A DNA stretch of 64,000 bases from JAWLCA01 sp041687395 (GCA_041687395.1 JAWLCA010000020.1:1-64000); one strand, 5' to 3'; shown: positions 42,592 through 52,474, numbered from the stretch's first letter. The notes: generated from the sequence alone by a model not told the origin. Translations and numbers: made by a program.

Positions 42592-42617
42592 AACGCCTGA
42601 CGAGCAGGTCGGGTTCC
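42592..42617 (-). promoter_or_regulatory. EcfG-type promoter of the AI-2E family gene
   Basis: On the minus strand GGAAC (42613–42617), a 17-base spacer and CGTT (42592–42595), giving a leader of about 50 bases before the ATG at 42532. Confidence 0.65.
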
Positions 42618-42807
42618 TTGGGAACTGCCGCTTCCGATCTCTTCGGCAAGGCAGGCGTTGCCGCGAGCTGCCTTTGCGGCTAGCACCAGCTGCGGGACAC
42701 GGATGCGCCATGCCGAACAGACAGCCTTTCGATGCCAGGGCGGATCCGCTTGGCCGCGTATTCCGATCTGCGCGAATTGTGGTGCGGGCGGGTGGTCGGC
42801 AGCCCGG

Positions 42808-43761
42808 ATGAACCAGGCGCGTACGACAGCATCGCAAGGCAATGCTCTAGGGATCGCATGTGCCGTCGGCGGGGCGCTTTGCTTCTCGGTGAACGACATG
42901 GCGATCAAACTCCTGAGCGATGGCTATGCGCTGCATCAGGTGGTCTTGATGCGCGCGTCTGTCGCTTTGGTATTCACTCTGGGCATTCTGGTGCCGTTGA
43001 ATGGCGGGCCAGCCGTCCTGCGGACCCGTCGTCTCGGCCTTCACCTGCTGCGCGGGGCCTGTGTGGTCTTTGCCAACATGTGTTTCTTCCTCGCGCTCGC
43101 CGCGATGCCGCTTGCGGATGCAACCGCGATCTTCTTTGTCAGCCCGCTGATGATTGCCGCCGCATCGGTTGTGTTTCTAAGGGAAAAGGTCGGACCGCGC
43201 CGCTGGACGGCGGTGTTGCTGGGGCTGTTCGGCGTCATCGTGATCATGCGCCCCGGGACCGGCGTTTTCCAGCCTGCGGCGCTGCTGCCGGTGCTGGCGG
43301 CTGCGGGCTATGCCGGATTGCACATTCTGACCCGTCGAATCGGCGGAACCGAGCGCGCGGTGACCATGGCCTTTTACATCCAGATGACCTTCATCCTGGT
43401 CTCGACGATGATGGGGCTAACGGTTGGGGATGGGCGGTTTGCGGGGCAGGGGGATCGCTCGCTCGAATTCCTGCTGCGGGCCTGGGTCTGGCCGGATGAG
43501 GGCGATCTGTGGTTGCTGGGTCTGATCGGCATGGCCAGCGCCTGCGGCGGATTTCTGATCAGTCAGGCTTATCGCGTGACCGAAGCGGCGCTTGCAGCGC
43601 CTTTTGAATATGCGACGCTTCCGCTCGCAGTTTTCTGGGGGGTCGTCGTCTTTGGCGACTGGCCCGACCGGTTCACGTGGGTCGGGATGGCCATGATTCT
43701 GTCCGGCGGACTCTATCTCGTCTGGCGCGAGGCGTCACTGAAGGTAAGGCGCCGTGGCTAG
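42808..43761 (+). CDS. EamA/DMT family transporter
   Basis: A 317-residue drug/metabolite transporter with ten predicted helices in two EamA repeats (about 15–145 and 155–305). The family features are LRGACVVFANMCFFLALAAM and PLADATAIFFVSPLMIAA. The ATG at 42808 is chosen because the repeat begins here; the open frame extends back to 42658 without support. It is a single gene whose substrate cannot be deduced. Confidence 0.82.
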   Translation: MNQARTTASQGNALGIACAVGGALCFSVNDMAIKLLSDGYALHQVVLMRASVALVFTLGILVPLNGGPAVLRTRRLGLHLLRGACVVFANMCFFLALAAMPLADATAIFFVSPLMIAAASVVFLREKVGPRRWTAVLLGLFGVIVIMRPGTGVFQPAALLPVLAAAGYAGLHILTRRIGGTERAVTMAFYIQMTFILVSTMMGLTVGDGRFAGQGDRSLEFLLRAWVWPDEGDLWLLGLIGMASACGGFLISQAYRVTEAALAAPFEYATLPLAVFWGVVVFGDWPDRFTWVGMAMILSGGLYLVWREASLKVRRRG

Positions 43762-43800
43762 GGTTTGGGGCTCGTCCTGGACGACGCACTGCCTGCGGGA

Positions 43801-44178
43801 TCAGACGTAGCCCCGCTTGCGCCGCGCAGCCACCATGAGGAGCGCTGCAACTACTGATTTGGCCGGGGACTGGGCCTTGCCTATCCCAATGACCTCGTCA
43901 TCGTCGCGTCCGCTGCCCTGACGAAGCGAGCAGGTCCAGTTGCCGCCCCCGGAAACCGCGTTGCCCTGCATCCGGATCTCCCAACCAGGCAGAACGCTGC
44001 AGACCAGGCCAAGCGCCGCATCAGAAGACGTCAGCACCGTCTCATCCAATCCTTCCCCCTTGGGAACATCTGCCTGAATCTCGCGCAGCACATGAAGAAT
44101 TTGGGCTACGACTTCTGGATCGCTTGTGGCGTCGGATTCGATCGCATCTGCAAGGCTCGTCAGTCCGTCATGATCCAT
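43801..44178 (-). CDS. Hypothetical protein
   Basis: A 125-residue soluble protein. An acidic helical N-terminal half is followed by a predicted beta segment (GWEIRMQGNAVSGGGNWTCS) and a C-terminal helix ending in a basic RRKRGYV tail. No family is recognised. It is a single gene between the EamA gene (convergent) and ppsA (divergent); the 220 bases before ppsA show no clear promoter to my eye. Confidence 0.6.
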   Translation of the reverse strand: MDHDGLTSLADAIESDATSDPEVVAQILHVLREIQADVPKGEGLDETVLTSSDAALGLVCSVLPGWEIRMQGNAVSGGGNWTCSLRQGSGRDDDEVIGIGKAQSPAKSVVAALLMVAARRKRGYV

Positions 44179-44398
44179 ATGTCTACTCCCGTCTTGCGTT
44201 CATCACTTGGTGACGCCACCGCCCGGCACTTCTTCCAACATGCACGAGGGCATCTCTGAAAACTCTTGGCACGTTGCCATCATGCACCGCATTGTTTGCT
44301 TACCGGAAGCAGGAATGTCGGCCATGATGTAGGTCAACGCAACTTCCGTCGCGCCCGCGCAATCTTGTCAGGCGGCGAATTACTTGGGAGGAACACCA

Positions 44399-46792
44399 GT
44401 GTCTGACGATTTGCCCAGTGTCATCTGGTTCGAGAAGTTGGCCCGGGGCGACGTTGCCCTCGTCGGCGGCAAGAATTCCTCGTTGGGCGAGATGGTTCGG
44501 GAACTGGGCGCAAAGGGCATTCTGGTCCCGCCGGGGTTCGCCACAAGCGCCGCGGCGTTTCGCAGGTTCCTTTCAGAGAACACCCTCAACGAAACGATCG
44601 CCGAGACGCTGAAGAGGCAGGAGGCGGGAAAGATTACCTTGGCCGAGGCTGGTGAGAGCATTCGCAAGGCGATAATCGCCGGTGACTGGCCTGCAGAGAT
44701 CGAAGCGGCAATTCGTGACGGGTATCGCGAGCTGGCGCGCCGCAGTGGTAATGCCGAACCTGCAGTTGCCGTGCGGTCGAGCGCCACGGCCGAGGATCTG
44801 CCGGATGCAAGCTTTGCAGGCCAACAGGAAACCTTTCTGAACGTGCGTGGCGAAGCGGCGCTGCTGGAGACCTGCCGGCGTTGCTATGCCTCGCTCTATA
44901 CTGACCGGGCGATCACCTATCGCAACGTGAAGGGCTTCGAGCACGACAAGGTGGCGCTGTCCGTCGGAGTGCAGCTGATGGTGCGGTCGGACATCGGTGG
45001 CTCTGGTGTGATGTTCAGCATCGACACGGAAAGCGGGTTCGACAAGGTGGTTCTGATCAACGCGGCATGGGGCCTGGGTGAGACGGTGGTTCAAGGAACC
45101 GTCAGCCCCGATGAATACCAGGTCTTCAAGCCGTTGCTCGATAACCCCGCGCTGTCGCCAATTCTGGAGAAGAAGCTCGGCGCGAAGGAACGCAAGATGA
45201 TCTACGCCTCGGGCGACGGGGGAAAGACGCGGACCGTGCCGACATCCAAGGCAGAGCGGGGGCAGTTCGTACTGTCCGACGGCGATATCCTTGATCTTGC
45301 GCGGCAGGCCTGTGTGATCGAACGGCACTACGGCCAGGCGATGGACATCGAATGGGCCAAGGACGGCGAGACCGGGCTGATCTATATCGTGCAGGCCCGG
45401 CCGGAAACCGTGCAGTCGCAAACGACCGGCGGGGTTTTCCTGTCCTACGCGGTACAGCGGCACGGGAGCGAGGTGTTGCGCGGCCTGAGTGTCGGAAACG
45501 CCGTTGTCTCCGGCCCGGTCTGTCTGATCGAAAGCGCTCGCGACATTGACCGCTTCCGCGAGGGATCGATCCTTGTCACACCCACGACCGACCCCGACTG
45601 GGTGCCGATCATGAAGCGCGCGGCCGCGATCATTACCGATCATGGCGGGCGCACCTCGCACGCCGCGATTGTCAGCCGCGAGCTTGGGCTTCCAGCCATC
45701 GTCGGTGCCGGCAACGCCACCGAGCTTCTGCACGACGAACAAGAGGTCACGGTCTCCTGCGCTGGTGGCGACGAAGGCGTCGTCTATGAGGGCACTGCGG
45801 ACTTCACGGTGCAGGAACTGCATCCTTCCGAAGTACCCGAAACCCGCACCCGGATCATGCTGAACCTTGCAAATCCGGCTGCGGCATTCCGTTGGTGGCG
45901 CCTGCCGACCGATGGCGTGGGGCTCGCGCGCATGGAATTCGTGATCTCGAACGCGATCAAGGTGCATCCACTGGCGCTGACCCGGTTCGACGAGGTGACA
46001 GACCAGGCGGTGCGCGAGGAGATCGAGACGCTGACCCGAGGCTATGACCAGAAGGCGGATTATTTCGTCGATCGCCTCGCGCAGGGCCTCTCGCGCATTG
46101 CCGCCGTGGTTCATCCCGAACCTGTCATCATCCGGATGAGCGATTTCAAGACAAACGAATACGCCAACCTGCTCGGCGGGGCCCAGTTCGAACCGCACGA
46201 GGAGAACCCGATGATCGGGTTCCGGGGGGCGTCCCGCTACTATTCGGATCGCTATCGCGACGGCTTCGCACTGGAATGTCGCGCGATCCTCAAACTGCGC
46301 GAAGAGATGGGGTTCCGGAACGTCATCGTCATGATTCCATTCTGCCGCACGCCGGCCGAGGCGGACCGTGTGCTGGAGGTGATGGCCGAAGCGGGCCTGG
46401 AGCGTGGGCGCGACGGGCTGCAGGTCTACGTGATGTGCGAAATCCCGTCGAACGTGCTGCTGGCGGAAGAGTTCGCCAAACGCTTCGACGGGTTTTCCAT
46501 CGGATCGAATGACCTGACTCAATTGACCCTGGGCATCGACCGCGACTCCGGTGAACTGGCGGAACTTTTCGACGAACGCGATCCGGCCGTTCTTTGGATG
46601 ATCGAGACCGTGATCGCAAAGGCGCACGCCGCGGGGGCAAAGGTCGGCCTGTGCGGGCAGCGACCCAGCAACGATCCCGCGTTCGCGCGCCTGCTGGTCG
46701 AGGCGGGCATCGACTCGATCTCGGTCACGCCGGACAGTTTCTTCTCGGTGAAGGAGCACGTTGCCCAGGCAGAGGGGGAGGCCCCGAGTTGA
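44399..46792 (+). CDS. ppsA: Phosphoenolpyruvate synthase
   Basis: A 797-residue enzyme converting pyruvate, ATP and water to PEP, AMP and phosphate. The N-terminal ATP-binding domain (about 20–340) contains VRSSATAEDLPDASFAGQQE. The phospho-histidine domain has GGRTSHAAIVSRE with H421. The C-terminal TIM barrel binds PEP and ends with SIGSNDLTQLTLGIDRDS and VGLCGQRPS. The GTG start has GGGAGG eight bases upstream. PEP synthase would feed gluconeogenesis from pyruvate, including pyruvate from sulfolactate cleavage. Confidence 0.93.
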   Translation: MSDDLPSVIWFEKLARGDVALVGGKNSSLGEMVRELGAKGILVPPGFATSAAAFRRFLSENTLNETIAETLKRQEAGKITLAEAGESIRKAIIAGDWPAEIEAAIRDGYRELARRSGNAEPAVAVRSSATAEDLPDASFAGQQETFLNVRGEAALLETCRRCYASLYTDRAITYRNVKGFEHDKVALSVGVQLMVRSDIGGSGVMFSIDTESGFDKVVLINAAWGLGETVVQGTVSPDEYQVFKPLLDNPALSPILEKKLGAKERKMIYASGDGGKTRTVPTSKAERGQFVLSDGDILDLARQACVIERHYGQAMDIEWAKDGETGLIYIVQARPETVQSQTTGGVFLSYAVQRHGSEVLRGLSVGNAVVSGPVCLIESARDIDRFREGSILVTPTTDPDWVPIMKRAAAIITDHGGRTSHAAIVSRELGLPAIVGAGNATELLHDEQEVTVSCAGGDEGVVYEGTADFTVQELHPSEVPETRTRIMLNLANPAAAFRWWRLPTDGVGLARMEFVISNAIKVHPLALTRFDEVTDQAVREEIETLTRGYDQKADYFVDRLAQGLSRIAAVVHPEPVIIRMSDFKTNEYANLLGGAQFEPHEENPMIGFRGASRYYSDRYRDGFALECRAILKLREEMGFRNVIVMIPFCRTPAEADRVLEVMAEAGLERGRDGLQVYVMCEIPSNVLLAEEFAKRFDGFSIGSNDLTQLTLGIDRDSGELAELFDERDPAVLWMIETVIAKAHAAGAKVGLCGQRPSNDPAFARLLVEAGIDSISVTPDSFFSVKEHVAQAEGEAPS

Positions 46793-46826
46793 TTGGTCAG
46801 TCCTGCGGCTGTCCGTTGGGAGCGCC

Positions 46827-47756
46827 ATGCGCATCGCAAGCTTTAACGTTCAGAACATGCGCCTGCGTCGCGATGCGGGGCAATCGCGGATAGATGGCGC
46901 GCGCGACCTCGACATGCCCGAGGATACCGGACCGGACGCCGCCCGTCTCGACCCGCTTGACCGATGGCTGACGGCGGCTGTCCTGCGCGATATCGACGCC
47001 GACGTCGTCGCGCTGCAAGAGGTCTTTGACCGGGATACGCTGGACCATTTTCACGAGCATTATCTTCTGGGTCTAGGCGTCAGCCCCTATCCAACCCGAA
47101 TCTGCGTGCCGGGCAACGACGGGCGTGGGCTGGATCTGGCCTTGCTGAGCCGCCGCCCGGTGGATGACCTGCGCAGCCATGCCGATACGACGCCGCGAGA
47201 CCTCGGGCTGGAGGGGGCGGCAGAGCCGGACCTCCCGCTCTTTCGCCGCGATTGCCTCATGGCGACGATAGGCAGGCTGACGCTGGTGATCTGCCACTTC
47301 AAGGCACCCTATCCCGATGCCGAGGCAACGTGGCCGATCCGGCGGCTGGAAGCCGCGGGCGTGCGCCGGCTGATCGAGCGGCGCTTTGCCGGGCGAAGGG
47401 ATGCCTGCTGGCTGATCCTCGGCGACCTGAATGAACCCGGCGATCCCATGCTGAAAGCGGAACCCGCGATCACCCCGCTGCTGGGGGCGTTCAGCGTGGA
47501 TCTGATGCAGCGCCTGCCCGAGGCAGAACGCTGGACGTTTTTCGAGCGGGACTCGGCCCGTCGGACCCAGCCCGATGTGCTGCTTGCCTCACTGGCACTG
47601 GCACGGGACTGGCCGAATGCCTGCCCGCAAATCGTGCGCGAGGGGATGGCGCGGGAAGCGCCGGCAGGTGCGGGGCCACGGCTGAGGGGCGTGGGGCAAC
47701 ATCGCCCCCACGCCAGCGATCATGCTGCGATAGCGATTGATTTCGACGGTCTTTAA
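46827..47756 (+). CDS. Endonuclease/exonuclease/phosphatase family protein
   Basis: A 309-residue DNase I-like fold protein. It begins RIASFNVQNMRLRR, with the metal-binding glutamate in VVALQEVFD. It contains LILGDLNEPGDP with catalytic D and N, and ends with HASDHAAIAIDF carrying the terminal catalytic DH pair. No signal peptide, so probably cytoplasmic. It starts 34 bases after ppsA and may be co-transcribed. It could act on nucleic acid or phosphoesters; the substrate is not evident. Confidence 0.85.
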   Translation: MRIASFNVQNMRLRRDAGQSRIDGARDLDMPEDTGPDAARLDPLDRWLTAAVLRDIDADVVALQEVFDRDTLDHFHEHYLLGLGVSPYPTRICVPGNDGRGLDLALLSRRPVDDLRSHADTTPRDLGLEGAAEPDLPLFRRDCLMATIGRLTLVICHFKAPYPDAEATWPIRRLEAAGVRRLIERRFAGRRDACWLILGDLNEPGDPMLKAEPAITPLLGAFSVDLMQRLPEAERWTFFERDSARRTQPDVLLASLALARDWPNACPQIVREGMAREAPAGAGPRLRGVGQHRPHASDHAAIAIDFDGL

Positions 47757-47773
47757 GCTCTGTGCGTGGTCGC

Positions 47774-48760
47774 CTAGAGGGGCTTTTTCAGCCAACGTCC
47801 GATGACCCCGACAATCCCTTCGCGGAACAGCAGAACGGCGATCACGAAGATCGTGCCCTGGATGATCGTCACCCACGCCCCCAAGGTAGCCAGATAGTTC
47901 TGCATCGTCACGATCACGACGGCACCGACGATCGGCCCGAACACGGTGCCCATGCCGCCCAGCAATGCCATCAGCACCACCTCGCCCGACATGGACCAAT
48001 GCACGTCGGTCAGGGAGGCCAGTTGGAACACCATGGCCTTTGTGCCCCCGGCTAATCCCGCCAGCGTCGCCGACAGCACGAAGACTGCCAGTTTGTATTG
48101 ATTCACACGGTAGCCGAGCGAGATGGCCCGATCCTCGTTCTCGCGGATCGCCTTCAGGACCTGGCCAAAGGGCGAATGAATGATGCGGTATATCAGCAGG
48201 ATTCCCGCCGCCACGATCGCCAGCACGACGAAATAGAGCGCAAAATCCGACTGCAGGCTCAAAACGCCGAACAGATCCCCGCGCGGCACGCCCTGGATGC
48301 CGTCCTCGCCGCCGGTGAAGGGGGCCTGCAACGCGAAGAAGTAGACCATCTGCGCAAAGGCCAGTGTCACCATCGCAAAATAGATACCCTGACGGCGGAT
48401 CGCCAGTGACCCGAAGAGGACGCCGAGCACGAAGGCGGCACCGGTGCCGCAGATGATCGCCAGCTCCGGCGTCAGTCCCCAGACCTTTGCCGCATGGGCG
48501 GCCACGTAGCTGGCCGAGCCGAAATAGGCGGCATGCCCAAAGGACAGGAGCCCGCCATATCCCAGAAGCAGATTGAATGCGCAGGCGAACAGCACGAAGC
48601 ACAGAACCTTCATCAGGAACACGGGATACAACAGGAATGGCGCGATCAGTGCGAAGGCCAGAAGGGCCAAGAAGATATAGGCATGATGCCGAGGCATTCC
48701 CGCCCCCTCCTTGGCGGCAAGCGGCGTCGCGATGGCGCTGGTGTCGGTGGTGTCGCTCAT
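47774..48760 (-). CDS. Branched-chain amino-acid-type ABC permease, LivM
   Basis: A 328-residue permease with about nine helices and LivM motifs LLLGYGGLLSFGHAAYFG and SPFGQVLKAIRENEDRAISLGY (the coupling loop). Its ATG overlaps the livH stop by one base. It is the last gene of a five-gene HAAT transporter operon. The ligand may be an amino acid, an amide or an aromatic acid. Confidence 0.85.
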   Translation of the reverse strand: MSDTTDTSAIATPLAAKEGAGMPRHHAYIFLALLAFALIAPFLLYPVFLMKVLCFVLFACAFNLLLGYGGLLSFGHAAYFGSASYVAAHAAKVWGLTPELAIICGTGAAFVLGVLFGSLAIRRQGIYFAMVTLAFAQMVYFFALQAPFTGGEDGIQGVPRGDLFGVLSLQSDFALYFVVLAIVAAGILLIYRIIHSPFGQVLKAIRENEDRAISLGYRVNQYKLAVFVLSATLAGLAGGTKAMVFQLASLTDVHWSMSGEVVLMALLGGMGTVFGPIVGAVVIVTMQNYLATLGAWVTIIQGTIFVIAVLLFREGIVGVIGRWLKKPL

Positions 48761-49650
48761 CACGCTCTCCTTCCGAAAAGTCCGGCTGGTTTCACCAGAA
48801 GCACGATGGCCATGATGACGAAGATCACGACCGACGACCCCTCGGGATAAAAGACGCGCGTCAACCCCTCGATGATCCCGAGACCGAAGCCCGTGAGGAT
48901 GGACCCAAGGATCGACCCCATGCCGCCGATCACCACCACGGCAAAGACCACGATGATCAGATCCGCGCCCATGTTCGGGTTGACCGAGTAGATTGGCGCG
49001 GCAAGCACGCCTGCAAAAGCTGCAAGCGCCACACCGAAGCCGTAGGTCAGCGTGATCATGCGTGGCACGTTGATCCCGAAGGCGCCGACCAGGGTCGGGT
49101 TTTCGGTCGCGGCACGCAGGTAGGCGCCGAGGCGGGTCCGTTCGATCATGTACCAGGTCGCCAGACAGACGATCAACGAGGCGACCACAACCCAGCCGCG
49201 ATAGTTCGGCAGGAACATGAAGCCTAGGTTCTGGCCGCCGGACAGTTCGGACGGGATGTTGTAGGGCAGGCCGGAAATGCCGAACTCGTTGCGCAGCAGC
49301 CCCTGCATGATGAGGGCAAGGCCGAACGTCAGCAGCAGCCCGTACAGATGGTCAAGGTGGTAAAGCCGCGAGACCAGCAATCGCTCGATGATGATGCCCG
49401 TTATCCCGACGATGATCGGTGCCAGGATCAGTGCCCACCAGTATCCAAGGCCGAAATAGTGCAGCAGCAGCCAGGCGCAGAAGGCGCCCAACATGTACTG
49501 CGCCCCGTGGGTGAAGTTGATGATGTTCAGAAGGCCGAAGATGATCGCCAGCCCAAGGCTGAGCAGCGCGTAGAAGGAGCCGTTGATCAGGCCCAGCAGG
49601 AGCTGTCCGAACAGCGCCTGTGGCGTGATGCCGAGAAGATCGAACAACAT
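48760..49650 (-). CDS. Branched-chain amino-acid-type ABC permease, LivH
   Basis: A 296-residue permease with about eight helices and LivH motifs GLINGSFYALLSLGLAIIFG and RLGAYLRAATENPTLVGAFG. It lies downstream of the binding-protein gene after a hairpin and is coupled to livM. It forms the second half of the membrane channel. Confidence 0.87.
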   Translation of the reverse strand: MLFDLLGITPQALFGQLLLGLINGSFYALLSLGLAIIFGLLNIINFTHGAQYMLGAFCAWLLLHYFGLGYWWALILAPIIVGITGIIIERLLVSRLYHLDHLYGLLLTFGLALIMQGLLRNEFGISGLPYNIPSELSGGQNLGFMFLPNYRGWVVVASLIVCLATWYMIERTRLGAYLRAATENPTLVGAFGINVPRMITLTYGFGVALAAFAGVLAAPIYSVNPNMGADLIIVVFAVVVIGGMGSILGSILTGFGLGIIEGLTRVFYPEGSSVVIFVIMAIVLLVKPAGLFGRRA

Positions 49651-49673
49651 TGGACGTCACCCGCATTCAGTGG

Positions 49674-49703
49674 GTCGTGGCGGACCACCGGGCCCGCCAC
49701 GAC
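49674..49703 (-). terminator. Intercistronic hairpin after the binding-protein gene
   Basis: A 10-bp stem GTCGTGGCGG (49674–49683) with CCGCCACGAC (49694–49703) between the binding-protein gene and livH. It has no T-run and probably attenuates read-through so that binding protein is made in excess. Confidence 0.6.
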
Positions 49704-49720
49704 AGGAAGTCTTCTGGTCT

Positions 49721-50923
49721 TTACTGGACCAGCGGGCAGTTGCCGTCTTCCAGCGGACGCCAGGCGTTTGCCGCAGGGATCGTGTTCAGCAGCTTGTAGT
49801 AATCCCACGGACCGGCGGATTCGTCCGGCGACTTCACCTCGAACAGGTACATGTCGTGGATCTTGCGGCCGTCGACGCGAATTTCGCCCTGACCGAACAG
49901 CGGGTCATCAGTCGGCATTTCCTTCATCATCGCCATGACGGCATCCGATTCCTTGGTACCCGCTGCCTCGACCGCCTTGAGGTAGTGCAGGACCGAGCCA
50001 TACACGCCCGCATGGACCATTGTCGGCTTCTGGCCGCCAGCGGCCTCGGAGAAGCGATCGGACCAGGCCCGTGTGTCATCGTTCAGATCCCAGTAGAACG
50101 ATTCCGTCAGCACGAGGCCCTGCGCGGTTTCCAGCCCAAGGGCATGAACATCGGTGATGAACACCAGCAACCCCGCCAGCGCCTGACCGGCCTGGGTGAT
50201 GCCGAATTCAGCCGCCTGCTTGACCGAGTTGATGGTGTCGCCGCCAGCATTGGCCAGCCCGATCACCTTCGCGCCAGAGGCCTGTGCCTGCAGCAGGAAG
50301 GACGAGAAGTCCTGACCGGGGAAGGGATGGCGGACGCTGCCCACGACTGTGCCGCCATTCGCCTCGATCACCGCGCTGGTGTCGGCTTCAAGCGCGTGGC
50401 CGAAGGCGTAGTCGGCAGTCAGGAAGAACCAGCTGTCGCCGCCCACTTCCACCATCGCCCGGCCCGTGCCGTTCGCCAGCGCCCAGGTGTCGTAGGTCCA
50501 GTGCACCGTATAGGGCGAACAGGCCGAGCCCGTGAGGTCGGAGGTCGCAGCGCCAGAGACAAGGAAGACCCCCTGCTTCTCACGGGTGATGTCGTTCACG
50601 GCAAGGGCCGCGGACGAGGTCGGCACGTCGGCGATCACGTCGACGTCGTCCTCGTCGTACCACTGTCGCGCGATGTTCGACGCGACGTCCGGCTTGTTCT
50701 GGTGGTCCGCCGAGATGATCTCGACCGTAATGCCTTTGGCTTCGGCGTCAAAATCCTCGACTGCCATGCGGGCCGCGATGACCGATCCTTCGCCGCTGAG
50801 GTCGGCGTAGACGCCCGAACGGTCATTCAGGACGCCGATCTTGACCGAGATCTCGGCCACTGCGGCCGGGGCCATCAGGGCCGTGCTGAGCGCAAGGGCT
50901 GACAGGAATTTCAGTTTCTTCAT
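49721..50923 (-). CDS. ABC transporter substrate-binding protein, LivK/HAAT type
   Basis: A 400-residue periplasmic protein with a signal peptide (about 1–23, LKFLSALALSTALMAPAAVA) and a type I periplasmic-binding fold starting KIGVLNDRSGVYADLSGEGS. Proteins of this group (often labelled UrtA- or LivK-like) bind amino acids, amides or aromatic acids. The start at 50923 is before the signal peptide; the longer frame to 51022 is rejected. It lies between livF and livH in the operon. Confidence 0.85.
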   Translation of the reverse strand: MKKLKFLSALALSTALMAPAAVAEISVKIGVLNDRSGVYADLSGEGSVIAARMAVEDFDAEAKGITVEIISADHQNKPDVASNIARQWYDEDDVDVIADVPTSSAALAVNDITREKQGVFLVSGAATSDLTGSACSPYTVHWTYDTWALANGTGRAMVEVGGDSWFFLTADYAFGHALEADTSAVIEANGGTVVGSVRHPFPGQDFSSFLLQAQASGAKVIGLANAGGDTINSVKQAAEFGITQAGQALAGLLVFITDVHALGLETAQGLVLTESFYWDLNDDTRAWSDRFSEAAGGQKPTMVHAGVYGSVLHYLKAVEAAGTKESDAVMAMMKEMPTDDPLFGQGEIRVDGRKIHDMYLFEVKSPDESAGPWDYYKLLNTIPAANAWRPLEDGNCPLVQ

Positions 50924-50969
50924 TGGTTGGTCTCCTCCATTTGTTGGTCGGAATCGCTGGGCCTGTCGG

Positions 50970-51725
50970 TCAGACACCCAGGTAGGCGTGGATCTTGTCG
51001 ATGTTGCGATCCATCTCGGCATTCGGGATTGTGTCGATCACCCGGCCTTGTTCCACGATGAAATGCCGGTCGGCGACCGACGAGGCGAAGCGGAAGTTCT
51101 GCTCGACCAGCACAATCGTGAACCCCTGCTGTTTCAGTCGGGCGATCGTCGCGCCGATCTGCTGAACGATCACGGGGGCCAGGCCCTCGGTCGGTTCGTC
51201 GAGGAGCAGCATCTTGGCGCCAGTGCGCAGGATGCGGCCGATCGACAGCATCTGCTGCTCCCCCCCTGAAAGCTTCGTGCCCGGACTTTGCAGGCGCTCC
51301 TTCAGGTTGGGAAAAAGCTCGAAGACCTGCTCCACGGACAACCCCCCCGGTTGAACCTTGGGCGGAAGCATCAGATTTTCCTCGACCGAAAGGGTAGAAA
51401 AGATGCCGCGCTCCTCGGGCACGTAGCCAATGCCGAGCCGCGCAATCTTGCGTGGTTGCTGATCGATGATCTCTTGGCCCTTGAAGGTGATCGATCCGGT
51501 GCGCCGCGACAGGATACCCATGATGGCCTTCAGGGTCGTGGTCTTCCCCGCGCCGTTGCGGCCCAGAAGCGTAACGACCTCACCCTCTTTGACGTCGAAC
51601 GAGATGCCATGCAGCACATGGCTCTCACCGTACCAGCCCTGCAGACCCGCCACGGTCAACAGTGGCTTGCCTGCGGATCGGACCAGGTCAGACGGCGTCA
51701 CGTCCGCGTGCTGCGTGTCGGTCAT
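50970..51725 (-). CDS. ABC transporter ATP-binding protein, LivF
   Basis: A 251-residue ATPase with Walker A GRNGAGKTT, signature KLSGGEQQMLSIGR, Walker B LLLDEPTEGLAP and the LivF-type VPEERGIFSTLSVEENL. It has an N-terminal extension of about 20 residues. It overlaps livG by four bases. It pairs with LivG to drive uptake. Confidence 0.88.
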   Translation of the reverse strand: MTDTQHADVTPSDLVRSAGKPLLTVAGLQGWYGESHVLHGISFDVKEGEVVTLLGRNGAGKTTTLKAIMGILSRRTGSITFKGQEIIDQQPRKIARLGIGYVPEERGIFSTLSVEENLMLPPKVQPGGLSVEQVFELFPNLKERLQSPGTKLSGGEQQMLSIGRILRTGAKMLLLDEPTEGLAPVIVQQIGATIARLKQQGFTIVLVEQNFRFASSVADRHFIVEQGRVIDTIPNAEMDRNIDKIHAYLGV

Positions 51726-52474
51726 TCGGGCGCTCCTATGTAGGCCTCGATCACGCGGGGATCCTTTGACACTGTCAAATAGTCGCCTTCGGCAAGAACC
51801 TTGCCGCGGGCGAGAACGGTGATCTTGTCGGACAACGACGCCACGACCGACAGGTTATGTTCCACCATCAGCACCGTGCGATCCTTCGCGATCCGCTTGA
51901 TCAGAGCCGAGATCCGCTCGACATCCTCTTGCGCCATACCGGCCATCGGTTCATCCAACAGCAGCATCTCGGGGTCGAGCGCCAGAGTCGTCGCGATTTC
52001 CAGCGCGCGCTTTCTGCCATACGACAGTTCGACCGCGGTCGTGTGGGCAAAGTCCTGCAGCCCGACATCAGCCAGCAGCGCCTCGGCCTCGGCATTGAAC
52101 TTTCCCAGAACCCGCTCGGAACGCCAGAAATCAAAGCTGTCGCCCCGGCGTCGCTGCAACGCGATGCGCACGTTTTCCATCGCTGTCAAATGCGGAAACA
52201 CCGCCGAGATCTGGAACGACCGGATCATGCCAAGTCGCGCAATCTCTGCCGGTTGCAGTCTGGTGATGTCCTGTCCGCGAAAGGTTATCGAGCCTTCCGT
52301 GGGTTGCAGGAACTTGGTCAGCAGGTTGAAGCAGGTGGTCTTTCCCGCACCATTGGGGCCGATCAGCGCATGGATCGTTCCTGCGCGCACTTCGAGGTTC
52401 ACATCGTCGACGGCCCGGAATCCCCTGAATTCCTTCACAAGGTTGCGGGCGGCCAGGATCACGCCTTCCGTCAT
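51722..52474 (-). CDS. ABC transporter ATP-binding protein, LivG
   Basis: A 250-residue ATPase with Walker A GPNGAGKTTCFN, the LivG-type IRSFQISAVFPHLTAMENVR, signature ELSYGRKRALEIA and Walker B LLLDEPMAGMAQ. The start at 52474 is the ATG directly before the conserved domain; the open frame continues to 52708 without homology. It is the first gene of the operon, about 190 bases from oxyR. Confidence 0.88.
   Translation of the reverse strand: MTEGVILAARNLVKEFRGFRAVDDVNLEVRAGTIHALIGPNGAGKTTCFNLLTKFLQPTEGSITFRGQDITRLQPAEIARLGMIRSFQISAVFPHLTAMENVRIALQRRRGDSFDFWRSERVLGKFNAEAEALLADVGLQDFAHTTAVELSYGRKRALEIATTLALDPEMLLLDEPMAGMAQEDVERISALIKRIAKDRTVLMVEHNLSVVASLSDKITVLARGKVLAEGDYLTVSKDPRVIEAYIGAPE

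Noticed and set aside
44573..46834. 753-codon minus-strand frame opposite ppsA
   Set aside because: A mirror of a highly conserved gene; no domain, and third-position GC explains the lack of stops.
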